From the NCBI RefSeq assembly GCF_010550675.1, contig NZ_JAAGOA010000006.1, forward strand, positions 234,331 to 298,330: DNA of 64,000 nucleotides, given 5' to 3'. Position numbers and translations under genes: made by a program. Positions 62,950 through 64,000 of this stretch are shown piece after piece. The stretch is from Phytoactinopolyspora halotolerans. Lineage in GTDB: Bacteria; Actinomycetota; Actinomycetes; Jiangellales; Jiangellaceae. The number at the start of each line of letters is the position of its first letter. Positions within the stretch are counted from its first letter, which is position 1. The notes under the pieces were generated by a model. That model worked only from the letters and a program-made list of their open reading frames with translations, had not been told where the DNA came from and did not search any database.

Positions 62950-63909
62950 GTGGCGCCGGAGGTGCTCGTCGCGATAGCGGTCGTCTTCGCCGTGGTGACC
63001 GGGGCCAACGACGGGGGCGCCCTGATCGCGCCCGGTCTGCGGGTGCCGGGGTTGTCCGTGCCGGTCAGCCTCGGCATGCTCATCGTGGCGGTGGTCGCTT
63101 TCCCGCTGCTGGTCAGCACCGCGGTCGCGGGCACCATGCTGGAGTCGATCGTCGGCGCGGAGCGCGACGGTACGACCGCCCTGGCCATCGGCTTCATCGC
63201 GGGTGTGGTGGTGTCCGCCGCGCTGGCCTGGATCGGGCTGCCCACCACCCTGACGCTGGCCGTGATCGGTGGCATCGCCGGCGCCGGTCTGGGAATGGCG
63301 CTGGACGTGGGCTGGTCCGCCGTGGTGCGGGTGCTGCTGATCGGCATGGCGGCGCCGGCGGTCGGAGCGGTGCTGGCACTGGTGGGATCGTGGGCGTGGC
63401 GCTCGTTCCGCAACGCGTCCTACCTGTGGACGGTGCGCTGGACCCACGCGACGGCGTATGCGGCGCAGTGCGTCGCTTATGGCGCCAATGACGGGCAGAA
63501 GATGCTGGTGCTGTTCCTGGCGGCGAGCATCACCGCGGACGGCGACACGGGTGCCGCGTCGCTCGACTGGTGGGCCTATCCGGCGTTGGCGGCAGCGTTC
63601 GCGGTGGGCGCCGTGATCGGGCTGCCCAGAGTGGCGCGCAGTGTGGGCAACGGAATTCTCAGCAGCCGGCCGACGCATGCGGTCACCGCGGAGTTCTCCG
63701 CGGCGGCGGCGGTGCTGGGCAGCGCCGCCGCCGGCGCGCCGGTCAGCATGACGCAGTCCGTGGCCGGCGGCTTGGTCGGCGCGGCCGTGCACGAGAGCGC
63801 GCGCCGGGTGCGCTGGCGCATGGTCCGCAACCTGGCCGTGGCGTGGGTGGTGACCCTGCCCGCGAGCTTCGGTGCGGCGGCGTTGGCCGGCGTGATCGCC
63901 GGGCGTTGA
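62950..63909 (+). CDS. pit: PiT-family low-affinity phosphate transporter
   Basis: 319 residues. GTG 62950 is preferred because GGGAGG (62939-62944) lies 5 nt upstream; GTG 62944 is two codons earlier. The PiT signature GANDG occurs twice, VVTGANDGGALIA near the N-terminus and VAYGANDGQKMLV in the second half, as expected from the internal duplication of the family. About ten membrane segments are visible. It imports phosphate coupled to protons, partnered with the DUF47 protein before it. The C-terminus (AALAGVIAGR) is complete. Confidence 0.92.
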   Translation: MAPEVLVAIAVVFAVVTGANDGGALIAPGLRVPGLSVPVSLGMLIVAVVAFPLLVSTAVAGTMLESIVGAERDGTTALAIGFIAGVVVSAALAWIGLPTTLTLAVIGGIAGAGLGMALDVGWSAVVRVLLIGMAAPAVGAVLALVGSWAWRSFRNASYLWTVRWTHATAYAAQCVAYGANDGQKMLVLFLAASITADGDTGAASLDWWAYPALAAAFAVGAVIGLPRVARSVGNGILSSRPTHAVTAEFSAAAAVLGSAAAGAPVSMTQSVAGGLVGAAVHESARRVRWRMVRNLAVAWVVTLPASFGAAALAGVIAGR

Positions 63910-64000
63910 GCGGCCGCCGCCTCCGCGGACCCTGGCCTCGTGGGGGGGCGGACCGGCGGTGGTTGTTATATAGGGGGCCGCCAGGTGGGGGTGCGCCCCC
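63910..64000. other. Gene-free right end of the window
   Basis: No gene is visible. The sequence has runs of G (GTGGGGGGGCGG), a short A/T island TTGTTATATAGGGG near 63963-63976, and an imperfect complement of GGGGGC(G/C) with GCGCCCCC at the very end. TTATATAG could be a -10 element for a gene beyond the window. Nothing more can be said. Confidence 0.3.

Overview
The window is about 64 kb of strongly GC-rich DNA with dense genes, many GTG/TTG starts, 4-nt ATGA/GTGA overlaps and Tat/lipoprotein exports. This is an actinomycete chromosome. The mix of carbohydrate ABC systems and ROK/DeoR regulators would fit a soil or saline-soil genus (a Jiangellales-like organism is a guess, not shown). No rRNA, tRNA, integrase, transposase or CRISPR array was seen.

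Layout. 1-4.6 kb: end of an Asp-box protein, a cupin, a Tat-exported protein, ilvD and a PPOX-fold protein. 4.8-14.2 kb: a polyol/ketose catabolic cluster (LacD-type aldolase, DeoR regulator, PfkA-type kinase, ABC importer, two zinc dehydrogenases, GntR regulator), then a convergent choline-sulfatase-like gene. 15.9-17.6 kb: an AbiEi/DUF559-type gene flanked on both sides by arrays of a GGARGCTTGGTG repeat. 17.6-24.1 kb: Dps, a DJ-1/PfpI protein, a membrane alpha/beta hydrolase, a GntP permease, a sodium symporter and CsbD. 24.2-28.0 kb: ilvB-ilvN-ilvC behind a readable attenuator whose leader peptide contains Ile-Leu-Val-Val-Leu. 28.1-30.7 kb: an Abi-like HEPN protein, an AraC regulator and a VOC protein. 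30.7-38.1 kb: a LytS/LytTR two-component system coupled to an acetate-type symporter, divergent from a DUF4212/symporter pair.

38.2-49.7 kb: a ROK regulator facing two Gfo/Idh/MocA dehydrogenases and two TIM-barrel isomerases, then a Tat-exported TagC-like propeller, a second ROK gene, a GH36 alpha-galactosidase and a glycerophosphodiesterase. 49.8-62.1 kb: an ABC importer, an inositol-monophosphatase-like gene, a second glycerophosphodiesterase and a DeoR regulator on the minus strand, facing a plus-strand run of FGGY kinase, histidine phosphatase, DeoR regulator, FGGY kinase and 2-hydroxyacid dehydrogenase. 62.1-63.9 kb: a DUF47/PhoU-like protein with a PiT phosphate transporter. The genes suggest uptake of phosphodiester- or glycoside-linked polyols, hydrolysis, phosphorylation and oxidation; the substrate cannot be read from sequence.

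Three things stand out beyond the genes. First, at least eight long intergenic hairpins fall into three families that all begin with ATGATCAT-like ends and have conserved loops. Second, the GGARGCTTGGTG arrays include a 62-bp tandem repeat. Third, four intergenic sites in the 44-56 kb region carry pairs of a TTAAC-containing half-site exactly 21 bp apart, which looks like the operator of one regulator controlling that cluster.
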